Below are positions 31,448-40,743 of a stretch of DNA of 64,000 nucleotides, piece after piece. Source of the DNA: Caballeronia fortuita (GTDB taxonomy: Bacteria > Pseudomonadota > Gammaproteobacteria > Burkholderiales > Burkholderiaceae); contig NZ_FCNX02000024.1 in assembly GCF_001544835.2 (NCBI RefSeq), forward strand, positions 1-64,000. Direction: 5' to 3'. The position numbers and the translations under genes were made by a program. The notes beneath the pieces are model-generated. The model was not told the DNA's origin, did not search any database, and was given only the letters and a program-made list of their open reading frames with translations. Numbering within the stretch: the first letter of the stretch is position 1; every line of letters starts with the position of its first letter.

Positions 31448-32146
31448 ATGAACGAATCACCCTACAGCTTTGGCCGTAATGGCAGCGTCACTTCGGTCGA
31501 GACGCGCAACCGCGTGCTGCGCAACACTTACTGGCTGCTCGCGCTCTCGATGGTGCCGACGGTGCTCGGCGCGTGGGTCGGCGTCGCGACGGGCTTTTCG
31601 CTGTTCGCGGCCACGAGCCCGGCAATGAGCTTCATCGCGTTCCTCGCGATTGCATTCGGCTTCATGTTCGCCATCGAAAAGACCAAGAACAGCGGCATGG
31701 GCGTAGTCGTCCTACTCGGCTTCACGTTCTTCATGGGCCTGATGCTCTCGCGTCTTCTGAGCTTCATTCTCGGCTTTTCGAACGGACCGCAGCTCATCAT
31801 GATGGCCTTCGGCGGCACGGGCGTGATCTTCGCGGCCATGGCGACCATTGCCACCGTCAGCAAGCGTGATTTTTCGGGCCTGGGCAAGTTCCTGTTCATG
31901 GGCGTGATCGTCATCCTGCTGGCGGCGTTCGCGAACATCTTCCTGCAATTGCCCGCGCTGATGATGACGATCTCCGTGCTCGCCATCGTGATCTTCTCGG
32001 CGTACATGTTGTTCGACGTGCAGCGCGTGGTGAACGGCGGCGAGACGAACTACATCAGCGCAACGCTCGCGATCTACCTCGACCTGTACAACGTGTTCAC
32101 GAACCTCCTGGCGCTGCTCGGCATTTTCGGCGGCAACCGCAACTAA
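31448..32146 (+). CDS. Bax inhibitor-1/YccA family inner-membrane protein
   Basis: A 232-residue protein with about seven hydrophobic helices, starting with LRNTYWLLALSMVPTVLGAWVG, and the UPF0005/BI-1 hallmark C-terminal helix ending YLDLYNVFTNLLALLGIFGG. In E. coli YccA is a substrate and modulator of FtsH; family members may leak calcium or protons. Whether this one is YccA or the related YbhL cannot be decided by eye. Strong AAGGAG ribosome binding site; single gene followed by a terminator. Confidence 0.9.
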   Translation: MNESPYSFGRNGSVTSVETRNRVLRNTYWLLALSMVPTVLGAWVGVATGFSLFAATSPAMSFIAFLAIAFGFMFAIEKTKNSGMGVVVLLGFTFFMGLMLSRLLSFILGFSNGPQLIMMAFGGTGVIFAAMATIATVSKRDFSGLGKFLFMGVIVILLAAFANIFLQLPALMMTISVLAIVIFSAYMLFDVQRVVNGGETNYISATLAIYLDLYNVFTNLLALLGIFGGNRN

Positions 32147-32169
32147 GCCAGATGAACGCGGCAGAAACG

Positions 32170-32197
32170 AAAAACCGGCCTTCGGGCCGGTTTTTTT
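32170..32197. terminator. bidirectional terminator between the BI-1 family gene and rlmD
   Basis: AAAACCGGCC, loop TTCG, GGCCGG and a T-run; the A-run on the left makes it usable on both strands by the convergent genes. Confidence 0.92.
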
Positions 32198-32231
32198 ACG
32201 CCTGCGCGCGGCGTCGTGGCCGCAGCGGAGC

Positions 32232-33647
32232 TCAGTCGCGCTCGAATAGTGCAATCGATTCGACGTGCGACGTATGCGGGAACATGTTCACGACGCCTGC
32301 GCCCTTCATCCGGTATCCCGCTTCGTGCACCAGAAGGCCCGCATCGCGCGCGAGCGTCGCCGGATTGCACGACACATAGACGATGCGTTTAGGCAACGGC
32401 CCGTCGCCGCTCTGCGCGATGTCCGCGAGCGCCTTCGACACGGCGAGCGCGCCTTCGCGCGGCGGATCGATGAGAAATTTGTCGAAATGCCCGAGCGCGC
32501 GCAGATCGTCGGCGGTGACTTCGAACAGATTGCGGCACGCGAACGACGTATGTCCGTCGACGCCGTTCGCCTTCACATTCTCGAGCGCACGCGCCGTCAG
32601 TGCCTCGCTGCCTTCGATCCCGACAACTTCCCGCGACACGCGCGCGAGCGGCAGCGTGAAGTTGCCGATACCGCAAAAGAGGTCGAGCACGCGATCCGAC
32701 TTCTCTGGCGCGAGCAGGCTCAACGCGCGGCTCACCAGCACGCGATTGATCTGGTGATTCACTTGCGTGAAATCGGTCGGCTTGAACGGCATGCGGATAT
32801 CGAATTCCGGCAGCGTGTAAGCCAGTTCGCTATCGAGCGGATAAAACTGGTAGACGGTGTCCGGGCCTTTCGGCTGGAGCCACCACTGAACGCCGTGCTC
32901 GTCGGCGAACGTGCGCAGCAGCGCTTCGTCGGCTTCGGTCAGCGGCTCCAGAATGCGCAACACGAGCGCCGTCACGTCCGATCCGACCGCAAGCTCGATC
33001 TGCGGCATACGATCGCGAATCGACAGCCCCGCCACCAGATGACGCAGCGGCACAAGCATCGCGGAAACGTGCGGCGGCAGCACTTCGCAGCTCGTCATGT
33101 CGGCGACATAGCTGCTCTTTCTTTCGTGAAAGCCGACCAGCACGCCGCCCTTCTTCTCGACGTGCCGCACGGTCAGGCGCGCGCGATAGCGGTAGCCCCA
33201 CGACGGTCCGTGGATCGGCCGGAACATGACTTCGGCGCGCAGCTTCGACAGATGTTGCAGATTGTCTTCGAGCACGCGCTGCTTCACGGCGATCTGCGCG
33301 CGCACGTCGAGATGCTGCATCGAGCAACCGCCGCAGGTGCCGAAGAACTGGCACTTCGGCTTCGCGCGGATCACGCTCTCGCGCAGCACGCGCACCACTT
33401 GCGCCTGCTCGAAACTGGGCTTCTTGCGATAGCTCGAATAGCTCACTCGTTCGCCCGGCAGCGCGCCCTCGACGAAGATGACCTTGCCCGGCTCGCCGTC
33501 TTCGTTGACCGTGCGGCCGACGCCGCGCGCTTCCATATCGAGCGACTCGATTTCGAGTTCGGGCGCGACGAAGTTCGGATCGGGCGTGACGGATTTGGCC
33601 GGCGCGGCGCGGCGGCGATGCTGGTTTTTTCGAGCGGCTTCGGACAC
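32232..33647 (-). CDS. rlmD: 23S rRNA (uracil(1939)-C5)-methyltransferase RlmD (RumA)
   Basis: A 471-residue Fe-S-containing RNA methyltransferase. An N-terminal TRAM-like domain (about residues 28-90) is followed by cluster Cys in [15 protein letters not shown] and the class I methyltransferase domain: SAM motif [15 protein letters not shown] and catalytic Cys in [12 protein letters not shown]. It starts with GTG (33647), preceded by AGGA nine bases upstream. Gene lies downstream of the exonuclease gene's end by 59 bases in opposite order of the cluster (rlmD is downstream of the rpoS cluster). Confidence 0.94.
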   Translation of the reverse strand: MSEAARKNQHRRRAAPAKSVTPDPNFVAPELEIESLDMEARGVGRTVNEDGEPGKVIFVEGALPGERVSYSSYRKKPSFEQAQVVRVLRESVIRAKPKCQFFGTCGGCSMQHLDVRAQIAVKQRVLEDNLQHLSKLRAEVMFRPIHGPSWGYRYRARLTVRHVEKKGGVLVGFHERKSSYVADMTSCEVLPPHVSAMLVPLRHLVAGLSIRDRMPQIELAVGSDVTALVLRILEPLTEADEALLRTFADEHGVQWWLQPKGPDTVYQFYPLDSELAYTLPEFDIRMPFKPTDFTQVNHQINRVLVSRALSLLAPEKSDRVLDLFCGIGNFTLPLARVSREVVGIEGSEALTARALENVKANGVDGHTSFACRNLFEVTADDLRALGHFDKFLIDPPREGALAVSKALADIAQSGDGPLPKRIVYVSCNPATLARDAGLLVHEAGYRMKGAGVVNMFPHTSHVESIALFERD

Positions 33648-33706
33648 CTGCGTACTTCCTGCTGATCGTTAAGGCAAAGGCGAGATTGTAGACGAACGTT
33701 ACGCGC

Positions 33707-34483
33707 TCATTCGGCGAACGCCGCCAGATATTCCGCCCAGTGCGGCGAAGTCTCCTGCGCGAGCGCGTTTTTCACGAAGCTGATTTCGTCCGTGTACTCG
33801 CCGGGCGTAAAGCCGCCGCGCATCATCTGAAAGCGGCAGTACATCAGATACGTGTTGACGACATCGGTCTCGCAATAGTTGCGGATTTCGTCGATATGGC
33901 CGTCGCAATATGCGTCCCAGACCTTGCCGCCGTCCATGCCGAGCTTGCCGGGAAAGCCGCATAGTTTCGCGAGCGCATCGAGCGGCGCATTCGCGCGCGC
34001 CTGATACATCGCGAGCACGTCCATCAGGTCGATGTGCCGCATGTGATAGCGGCTGATGTAGTTGTTGAACTTGAACTCGCGGTCGTCCTGACCGAGATCC
34101 CAATAGCGCGGCGCGGCGATGCCGTGAACCAGCGCACGATAATGGAGCACGGGCAGATCGAAGCCGCCGCCGTTCCACGACACGAGTTGCGGCGTGTACT
34201 TTTCGATCACGCGATAGAACGACTGAATGAGCGCGGCCTCGCCGTCGGCCGCCGTGCCGAGCGAGCGCACGCGAAAGCCGCTGTTGTCGCGGAACACGCA
34301 GGAAATCGCCGCGACGCGCTGCAAGTGATGCGGCAGAAAGTCATTGCCGACGCGCTCGCGGCGCGCTTCGAACGCATGTTCGGCGACCTCGCGGTCGGAG
34401 AGATCGTCGGGCAAATCTTCGAGACGGCGAATGCCGTCGACATCGGGGATGGTCTCGATGTCGAAAACGAGAATCGGTGTCAT
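33707..34483 (-). CDS. predicted 3'-5' exonuclease, PolB-like DEDDy family
   Basis: A 258-residue protein with the exonuclease I motif VFDIETIPD (Asp7, Glu9), motif II region SWNGGGFDLPVLHYR, and motif III region YCETDVVNTYLMY with the conserved Tyr/Asp. This is the stand-alone Pol B-like exonuclease domain family of Proteobacteria; its substrate is not established. The open frame continues upstream into rpoS in another frame, but similarity starts at the ATG at 34483, 47 bases after the rpoS stop, so it may be cotranscribed with rpoS. Confidence 0.88.
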   Translation of the reverse strand: MTPILVFDIETIPDVDGIRRLEDLPDDLSDREVAEHAFEARRERVGNDFLPHHLQRVAAISCVFRDNSGFRVRSLGTAADGEAALIQSFYRVIEKYTPQLVSWNGGGFDLPVLHYRALVHGIAAPRYWDLGQDDREFKFNNYISRYHMRHIDLMDVLAMYQARANAPLDALAKLCGFPGKLGMDGGKVWDAYCDGHIDEIRNYCETDVVNTYLMYCRFQMMRGGFTPGEYTDEISFVKNALAQETSPHWAEYLAAFAE

Positions 34484-34530
34484 TGAATCCTGGAGCGCGA
34501 CGCCTTTCGTCGAGAGGCGCCGCCAAAGCG

Positions 34531-35628
34531 TTAAAGCACGGCGTCCTTGCGAACGCCGTTGGATGCGAAAAAGCGCTTGAGCCGCACGAGCGCCTCTTGC
34601 TGGATCTGGCGCACACGTTCGCGCGTGAGGCCCATTTCGTCGGCGAGCTCTTCGAGCGTCGCGGGCTCGATATGGTTCAGCCCGAAACGCCGTTCGATCA
34701 CGTGCCGGTGCTTGTCGGACAGGCGCGAGAGCCACAGCCGCGTCAGCGATTCGAGTTCGCGATGCTGCACTTCCGCGTCGGGCGACTGGCTCTGGTCGTC
34801 CGACAGCAGATCGAGCAGGCTGCTGCCCGGATCGAGATCGAGCGGCGCGTCGAGCGAAGCCGTGTGCTCGTTGAGCGCGAGGATATCGGTGACTTCCTCG
34901 GGCGTCTTGCCGGTGAGATACGCGATATCGTCGATGCTCGCGTCGCGGCGCTCGGGCGCGACGCTGTCGTTCGAATTGGCGGAATTTTTTTCCAGATGAC
35001 GCTTCGCGCGGAGCACCTGATTGAGCTCGCGGATCACGTGCACCGGCAGACGCACCGTGCGCGCCTGATTCATGATCGCGCGCTCGATGCTCTGGCGGAT
35101 CCACCAGGTGGCGTACGTCGAGAAACGAAAACCGCGCGTCGGATCGAATTTTTCGATCGCGTGCATGAGGCCGAGATTGCCTTCCTCGATCAGATCGAGC
35201 AGCGGCACGCCGCGATTGAGATAACCCTTCGCGATACTGACGACGAGCCGCAGATTGCGCTCGATCATGACCTGCCGCGCCTCGAATTCGCCCGCCTTCG
35301 CGAGCCGCGAATAGCGTTGCTCTTCCTCGACGGTAAGCAGAGGCTTCACGCTGATGCGGTTCAGGTAATGCTGAATGGTGTCGGCCGTGAGTTCGGCCTG
35401 CAGGAGCGAGCGGAAATCGTCGGCGTCCGGCGCGGCTTCCCGCTCGCCTTCGCCGGATTCCTCGCTGTTCTTTCCGCGGCTGCCACCCTCTTCCTCTGAG
35501 TCGACATCGACGTCTACGTTGTCGATGTCCTCATCCTGGGTCGAAGCACCGTCTTCCACCGACACTTGCAAAGGTCGGCTGATCGTCTCAGTCTCGGCTT
35601 GCGGGGAGCGGCGCTTCGTTTTTGGCAT
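34531..35628 (-). CDS. rpoS: RNA polymerase sigma factor RpoS (stationary phase)
   Basis: A 365-residue group 2 sigma-70 factor. Regions 1.2 (ADTIQHYLNRISVKPLLT), 2 (NLRLVVSIAKGYLNRGVPLLDLIEEGNLGLMHAIEKFDP; FSTYATWWIRQSIERAI), 3 and 4 (GLTRERVRQIQQEALVRLKRFF) are complete. The first 85 residues are Ser/Glu/Asp-rich and longer than in E. coli RpoS. The cluster surE-pcm-nlpD-rpoS supports RpoS rather than another group 2 factor. It is 12 bases downstream of the nlpD stop; in E. coli an important rpoS promoter lies inside nlpD. Confidence 0.95.
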   Translation of the reverse strand: MPKTKRRSPQAETETISRPLQVSVEDGASTQDEDIDNVDVDVDSEEEGGSRGKNSEESGEGEREAAPDADDFRSLLQAELTADTIQHYLNRISVKPLLTVEEEQRYSRLAKAGEFEARQVMIERNLRLVVSIAKGYLNRGVPLLDLIEEGNLGLMHAIEKFDPTRGFRFSTYATWWIRQSIERAIMNQARTVRLPVHVIRELNQVLRAKRHLEKNSANSNDSVAPERRDASIDDIAYLTGKTPEEVTDILALNEHTASLDAPLDLDPGSSLLDLLSDDQSQSPDAEVQHRELESLTRLWLSRLSDKHRHVIERRFGLNHIEPATLEELADEMGLTRERVRQIQQEALVRLKRFFASNGVRKDAVL

Positions 35629-35640
35629 GATGGTTTCGCT

Positions 35641-36615
35641 TTATTGCGGCGGCAAATACTTCAGTGGGTCAACAGGTTTTCCCTGCCGGCGAACTTCGAA
35701 ATGCAACATCACGCGGTCCGAATCGCTGTTCCCCATCTCAGCGATCTTCTGCCCTTTAGTCACCGCGTCTCCCTCTTTTACCATCAAAGCACGGTTATGT
35801 GCATACGCAGTCAGAAAAGTCGCGTCGTGTTTGATGATAATGAGATTGCCGTAGCCGCGCAGCCCATTTCCGGAGTAAACCACTCGGCCATCCGCTGACG
35901 CGTTGACCGCATCTCCCGCCGCACCGCCAATATTCAAGCCCTTGTTTTTCGCGTCGTCGAACGTGCCGATGATCGGACCGCGCGCCGGCCAGATGAACGC
36001 CGGCTGACCGCTCGGCGCCGTCGCGTTCGCGTCCGCGCCGGGCACGCCCGCCGCACCGGGAACGCCCGGCGCCGACGCCATGCCAGCTGCCGCGCCCGCC
36101 GTTCCCGGCGTCGCGCCCATGCCTGAATTCGCACCGTAATACGGCGGCTGCGCGGTCGCGCCCGGTTGCGGGTTCGCGTAAGCGTTCGCGCCATTCAACG
36201 GTTGCGTCTGCACGCCGCCACCGACGATCGGCGCGGTCGCCACGCCAGGCGTCGCCGCCGCGACGTTCGCGCCCGGAGGCGCCACGCGCATCAACTGGCC
36301 GACTTCGATCTGGTTCGGGTTGGTCAGGTTGTTCCACGCCGCGATGTCGTGATAATTCTGACCGTTTTCGAGGGCGATCCGATATAGGGTGTCGCCCGGC
36401 TTCACACGGTAATAGCCCGGCGGCGGCGGGCCGTTGTCGGGCGTCTGCGCCGCCGTCGTGCTGAGGGGCGCGCCCGTTCTGTCGACGACCGGGGCCATGT
36501 CCATGCGCGTCGAACACGCCGCCAGCGCCGATAACGCAAGCACGCACACGCCGCGCTGCGCCGCGCTCAAGGCTTGGTCCGCACTTCCTACTCGCAAAGC
36601 ACGCAGGATACTCAT
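35641..36615 (-). CDS. nlpD: NlpD-like lipoprotein, LysM and degenerate M23 domain (amidase activator)
   Basis: A 324-residue outer-membrane lipoprotein: lipobox ALAAC with Cys34, one LysM domain (about residues 68-111, YYRVKPGDTLYRIALENG), a Gly/Ala/Pro-rich linker (about 115-215) and a C-terminal M23/LytM domain. The first metal motif, normally HxxxD, reads NKGLNIGG, so both metal ligands are missing, while AYAHN and LHFEVR remain. That is the pattern of E. coli NlpD, a non-enzymatic activator of the amidase AmiC in daughter-cell separation. It lies between pcm and rpoS, five bases after the pcm stop. Confidence 0.92.
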   Translation of the reverse strand: MSILRALRVGSADQALSAAQRGVCVLALSALAACSTRMDMAPVVDRTGAPLSTTAAQTPDNGPPPPGYYRVKPGDTLYRIALENGQNYHDIAAWNNLTNPNQIEVGQLMRVAPPGANVAAATPGVATAPIVGGGVQTQPLNGANAYANPQPGATAQPPYYGANSGMGATPGTAGAAAGMASAPGVPGAAGVPGADANATAPSGQPAFIWPARGPIIGTFDDAKNKGLNIGGAAGDAVNASADGRVVYSGNGLRGYGNLIIIKHDATFLTAYAHNRALMVKEGDAVTKGQKIAEMGNSDSDRVMLHFEVRRQGKPVDPLKYLPPQ

Positions 36616-36620
36616 CGGTG

Positions 36621-37688
36621 TCAAATCACTCCAGATTTTAAGGGTACAAAGAAAACGCGATCGAGCTGCTCTTCCCGCCATTGACTCGCCGATACGCGCG
36701 TGACAAGCGTCAGCACCTGCGACTGCGCGGCCTGCGATCCGACCGGCGCGACGAGCCTGCCGCCCACCGCCAGTTGATCGAGCAAGGCTTGCGGCACGTC
36801 GAGGCCCGCGCACGCGATCACGATCGCGTCGAACGGCGCGGCTGCCGGCAAGCCAAGGCGGCCATCGCCGTAATGCAGCCTGATGTTCGGCACACGCAAC
36901 GGCCGAAGGTTGAGCTTCGCGCGCTCCGAGAGCGGACGCACGCGTTCGATCGAATAAACCTCAGTGGCGACCTGCGACAGCACCGCCGCCTGATAGCCAC
37001 AGCCGGTGCCGATCTCCAGCACCTTGTTCAACGCGCGCCCCGTCGCGACCAGTTCGATCATGCGCGCGACGACCGACGGCTTCGAGATGGTCTGGTGATG
37101 GCCGATCGGCAGCGCGGCGTCTTCATACGCCTGCGCCGCGAGCCCCGGATCGACGAACATGTGGCGCGGCACGACCGACATTGCGTTCAGCACGCGCGGA
37201 TCGGTCACGCCGTTCGAGCGCAGCCGTTCGACCATGCGCTCACGCACCCGTTCCGACGTGAGCGTCTGCGTGCTTGCCAGCGCGACGTTGGGCGCGCCTT
37301 TCCTGGTCGCGGTCGCGGCGGCGTTCGCATCGCGCTCGGCGGGACGCGTGGCCGTGCGCAGCGCATGCGACGCATGATGTGCCGGCGCCGCGCTCTTGCC
37401 TGCACCCGGAACCGGTTTCGCCACGCCAATGGCCGGCTTCGCGACAGGACGCGCGGGAAACACGGACGAAGCCGGCTTTGCGGATGCCGCCGCCGTCGCG
37501 GGATTTTTCATCGGCACGCTCGCCGCGCGCGACGAACCCGGTTTGACCGGCGCCGCCGCCGCAGGCTTCACGGCCGAAACGGCGGCCTGCTTGCCGCGCG
37601 TGTCTTGCCCGCGCGCCGCGGGCTTGCGCGGCTCGCGAACCAGATCCGCGAGCGCCAGCGGAAAGCGCTTGGCGCGCTCGTCGCTCAT
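36621..37688 (-). CDS. pcm: protein-L-isoaspartate O-methyltransferase with long N-terminal extension
   Basis: Repairs isoaspartyl residues in aged proteins with S-adenosylmethionine. The catalytic part (about residues 142-355) is complete: [20 protein letters not shown] motif [16 protein letters not shown] and the PCMT-typical [25 protein letters not shown]. The first 140 residues are a low-complexity Ala/Pro/Lys region absent from E. coli Pcm (208 residues). The ATG overlaps the surE stop by four bases (ATGA). Confidence 0.93.
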   Translation of the reverse strand: MSDERAKRFPLALADLVREPRKPAARGQDTRGKQAAVSAVKPAAAAPVKPGSSRAASVPMKNPATAAASAKPASSVFPARPVAKPAIGVAKPVPGAGKSAAPAHHASHALRTATRPAERDANAAATATRKGAPNVALASTQTLTSERVRERMVERLRSNGVTDPRVLNAMSVVPRHMFVDPGLAAQAYEDAALPIGHHQTISKPSVVARMIELVATGRALNKVLEIGTGCGYQAAVLSQVATEVYSIERVRPLSERAKLNLRPLRVPNIRLHYGDGRLGLPAAAPFDAIVIACAGLDVPQALLDQLAVGGRLVAPVGSQAAQSQVLTLVTRVSASQWREEQLDRVFFVPLKSGVI

Positions 37689-38443
37689 GTGCGACCGCTC
37701 CCGGCGCGCGCCCATTCGCGGGTCTCGGCCATGAGCTTCGTATGCGTCAGGTCGAGTTGCAGCGGCGTGATCGAAACGAAGCCGTTCGCGACCGCGTGAA
37801 AATCCGTGCCTTCGCTCGCGTCGAGCGCGTCGCCCGACGGGCCGATCCAGTAGATCGGATTGCCGCGCGGATCGCTTTGACGGATGACTGGCTGCGACGG
37901 ATGACGCTTGCCGAGGCGCGTCACTTTCCAGTCGCCCAACTCATCATAAGGCAGGCTCGGAATGTTCACGTTCAGCAACGGATGACCCGGCATCGGATGT
38001 TCGAGGAAATGCGCGACGATCTCGGCCGCGACGCGCGCGGCGTCGTCGAGATGGAGCCAGTCGCGTCCGACGAGCGAAAACGCGATCGCCGGAATGCCGA
38101 ACATGAAGCCTTCGGTCGCGGCGGCCACCGTGCCGGAATACAGCGTGTCTTCGCCGACGTTCTGCCCGTTGTTGATGCCCGACACGACGAGATCCGGCCG
38201 ATGCTCGAGCATGCCCGTGAGCGCGATGTGCACGGAATCGGTCGGCGTACCGTTCACGAAATTGAAACCGTTGGGCGCCTGATGAACGCTCAAGGGCCGC
38301 GACAGCGTAAGCGAGTTTGACGAGCCGCTGCAGTTCTGCTCCGGCGCCATCACCGTCACTTCGCCGAGCGGCTGCAGGACGCCGTGCAGCACATTGATGC
38401 CGCGCGCCAGATAACCGTCGTCGTTGCTGAGTAGGATTCGCAT
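37685..38443 (-). CDS. surE: 5'/3'-nucleotidase SurE
   Basis: A 252-residue metal-dependent nucleoside monophosphate phosphatase linked to stationary-phase survival. The metal-binding N-terminus [15 protein letters not shown] (Asp8, Asp9) and [19 protein letters not shown] are present. First gene of the surE-pcm-nlpD-rpoS cluster and overlapping pcm by four bases. The ATG at 38443 gives the family start exactly. Confidence 0.95.
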   Translation of the reverse strand: MRILLSNDDGYLARGINVLHGVLQPLGEVTVMAPEQNCSGSSNSLTLSRPLSVHQAPNGFNFVNGTPTDSVHIALTGMLEHRPDLVVSGINNGQNVGEDTLYSGTVAAATEGFMFGIPAIAFSLVGRDWLHLDDAARVAAEIVAHFLEHPMPGHPLLNVNIPSLPYDELGDWKVTRLGKRHPSQPVIRQSDPRGNPIYWIGPSGDALDASEGTDFHAVANGFVSITPLQLDLTHTKLMAETREWARAGSGRT

Positions 38444-38523
38444 CCGACGATTGTAACCGAGGAAAGTGGCGCGACGACGACTCGAACTGCCATACACTGA
38501 GCCACGTTCAACGAGGAGAAACC

Positions 38524-39498
38524 ATGCGCGCAGTACGATGCAACGAACACGGATTGCCCCATACGCTTTCGATCGAAACGCTGCCCGATCTGCGTCCGGA
38601 AGCGGGCGAAGTCATCATCGACGTGAAGGCGGCGAGCGTGAACTTTCCCGACGTGCTCATCATCCAGAACAAGTACCAGTTCAAGCCGCCGCTGCCTTTC
38701 ACGCCCGGCGCGGAATTCGCGGGCGTCGTGCGCGAAACCGGCGCGGGCGTCACGCGTCTTGCGCCCGGCATGCGCGTGGCCGCCTACACCGCGCAAGGCG
38801 CGTTCGCGGAACAGGCGCGCGCGAAGGAGACGGATTGCGTCGTGTTGCCCGATGACGTCGATCTCGCCGATTCCGCCGCGTTCACGCTCGCTTACGGCAC
38901 GTCGTATCACGCGCTCGTCGATCGCGGCGAACTGAAAGCCGGCGACACGCTGCTCGTGCTCGGCGCGGCGGGCGGCGTCGGCGTCGCGGCGATCCAGATC
39001 GGCAAGATCGTCGGCGCGCGCGTGATCGCGGCCGCATCGAGCGCCGAGAAACTCGCGTTCTGCCGCGAGCATGGCGCGGACGAGGTCATCGACTACACGA
39101 GCGAAGACTTGCGCGAGCGCGTCAAGACGTTGACGGCGGGCAACGGGCCGGATGTCATCTTCGATCCCGTCGGCGGCGCGTACGCGGAACCCGCGTTTCG
39201 CAGCATCGGCTGGCGCGGGCGGTATCTCGTCGTCGGCTTCGCGAACGGCGAGATTCCGAAACTGCCGCTCAATCTCGCGCTGCTGAAAGGCGCGAGCATC
39301 GTCGGCGTTTTCTGGGGCGGTCACATGCAGCGCGAGCACGCGCGCGCTGACGAGGAATTTGCGACGATGGTCGACTGGATCAAGGCCGGCAAGCTGCGGC
39401 CCGTCGTCACGAAACGTTATTCGCTCGATGAGACGCCGCAAGCGCTCGACGACATGATGAATCGCCGCGTCACCGGGAAGGTCGTGATCGAGCCGTGA
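38524..39498 (+). CDS. NADPH:quinone oxidoreductase, zinc-independent MDR family
   Basis: A 324-residue medium-chain dehydrogenase/reductase of the quinone oxidoreductase subgroup. The catalytic GroES-like domain ([18 protein letters not shown] onward) is followed by the Rossmann domain with [16 protein letters not shown] (about residues 144-159) for NADPH. No zinc-ligand Cys set is present. A strong AACGAGGAGAAACC ribosome binding site precedes the ATG. Single gene, divergent from surE by 80 bases. Physiological substrate unknown. Confidence 0.9.
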   Translation: MRAVRCNEHGLPHTLSIETLPDLRPEAGEVIIDVKAASVNFPDVLIIQNKYQFKPPLPFTPGAEFAGVVRETGAGVTRLAPGMRVAAYTAQGAFAEQARAKETDCVVLPDDVDLADSAAFTLAYGTSYHALVDRGELKAGDTLLVLGAAGGVGVAAIQIGKIVGARVIAAASSAEKLAFCREHGADEVIDYTSEDLRERVKTLTAGNGPDVIFDPVGGAYAEPAFRSIGWRGRYLVVGFANGEIPKLPLNLALLKGASIVGVFWGGHMQREHARADEEFATMVDWIKAGKLRPVVTKRYSLDETPQALDDMMNRRVTGKVVIEP

Positions 39499-39507
39499 TG
39501 CTCGCGC

Positions 39508-40491
39508 TCAGAAGCGCCGCGATTGCGCGCCGGGCAACATGCCGATGCGCGTCGCTTGCGGCGTCTGCATCGGCTTGGCATCGGCGAAATCGGTCATCGG
39601 ATAATGATGCGGCGCGCGCGCATGCTTGCCATGCAGCCGCTGAAACGCGGACGTCACGCGCCGCACGCTCAGCAGGCGTTGCCACAAGCGTTCGCGAAGG
39701 CTGCCGAACGGCAGCAAGGACGGCGGCAACACGACCGCGCCCGGACCCCAGCCCGGACGCCACGAGCGCGCGAGACCTTGACGCATGAAGAGGGAAAGAG
39801 TTGGCACGCCGATGCACGATGCGAGATGACCGAGACCGGAATCGTTGCCGATGAACCACGACGACTCCGCGATCCACGCCGCAACTTCGTTCAGACGCGG
39901 CAGCGCGTTGACCTCGCAGCCTTCTTCCGCGATATCGCCCCAGACGCCGAATTCCGCCGGCGCGACGAGAAAGCTCGGCTGCAAGCGGCGACGCGCGAGC
40001 ACACGCGATAGCGCGAGAAATTTCCTGCGGCTCCACATCTTCTCGGGATGGCTGCCCGTCGGATGAATGACGACGCGATCGGCGAAGCGCCCGCGCATGA
40101 CGCCGGCCGGCACGACGAGACCGTTCGCGCGCGTCACGTCCGCAAGACCGAGCACGTTCGCCGCGATATCGACGATACGGTCCACCATGTGCTTCGAACC
40201 GCCGTATTCCGGCAGCGCAGCGAGACAGAGGGTCTTGCCGGAGCGGCTCAGCGTGGCGGCGTAGTCGGTCGGGCGAAGCTCGATCACGGTGTCGAACGCG
40301 CCCTGGCAAGCGTCGCGATGTCCGACGGTGATGCGGGGAAACCAGTCGGCGAGTTGCTCCGCAACCCAGCCGAACACGACCGGGCGATATCCGTTGCGGA
40401 TGAGATTGTCGACGAGCACGAGCCCGATGAGGCTGTCGCCGATCGGCGATGGCAACACCACCGCTATCGAACCGTCAGTTCGCAGTTTCAT
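39508..40491 (-). CDS. glycosyltransferase family 9 (heptosyltransferase-like) protein
   Basis: A 327-residue ADP-heptose:LPS heptosyltransferase-like enzyme: N-terminal half with the PIGDSLIGLVLVDNLIRNGY donor/acceptor fold, C-terminal Rossmann half with VIHPTGSHPEKMWSRRKF and FIGNDSGLGHLASCIGVPTLSLF. Acts at the inner face of the inner membrane on a lipid-linked or LPS core sugar; the exact sugar is not readable. I chose the ATG at 40491 that begins just before the fold; an ATG at 40542 or a GTG at 40644 would add 17 or 51 residues. No other LPS genes lie nearby. Confidence 0.8.
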   Translation of the reverse strand: MKLRTDGSIAVVLPSPIGDSLIGLVLVDNLIRNGYRPVVFGWVAEQLADWFPRITVGHRDACQGAFDTVIELRPTDYAATLSRSGKTLCLAALPEYGGSKHMVDRIVDIAANVLGLADVTRANGLVVPAGVMRGRFADRVVIHPTGSHPEKMWSRRKFLALSRVLARRRLQPSFLVAPAEFGVWGDIAEEGCEVNALPRLNEVAAWIAESSWFIGNDSGLGHLASCIGVPTLSLFMRQGLARSWRPGWGPGAVVLPPSLLPFGSLRERLWQRLLSVRRVTSAFQRLHGKHARAPHHYPMTDFADAKPMQTPQATRIGMLPGAQSRRF

Positions 40492-40663
40492 TGCTGGTCT
40501 CGCGGGAAGCGCGTCGGCGAACGCCGCGCAGATTCCGCGCATGATGTGCGGCTGCAAAGTGTCGCTCGATTGCGTTACGGCTTGATGTGCCTTTGGCGTC
40601 CGTTCACCCGAAAATGACGGCGGCCAGTTCGCAGCCCGCCGCACGACGCCGGTTCAGCGCAGC

Positions 40664-40693
40664 ATGATAGCGAGGTCGGAAGTACCGTGCCAG
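40664..40693 (-). promoter_or_regulatory. promoter upstream of the family 9 glycosyltransferase gene
   Basis: On the minus strand CTGGCA (40688-40693) and TATCAT (40664-40669) with an 18-base spacer. It lies in the gap between this gene and the permease gene. Confidence 0.4.
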
Positions 40694-40743
40694 AACGGAT
40701 ATTCCCAAAAAGGTCCTGCGCGTTGCCGCAAGCGTCGCCTGCC

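Noticed and set aside
34484-35104. A longer start for the PolB-like exonuclease frame
   Set aside because: The upstream part is an Arg-rich alternative frame of rpoS; exonuclease similarity begins at the ATG at 34483.
35641-36615. Calling the LysM/M23 protein an active peptidoglycan endopeptidase
   Set aside because: The first metal-binding His and Asp are missing, so it is better described as an NlpD-type activator.
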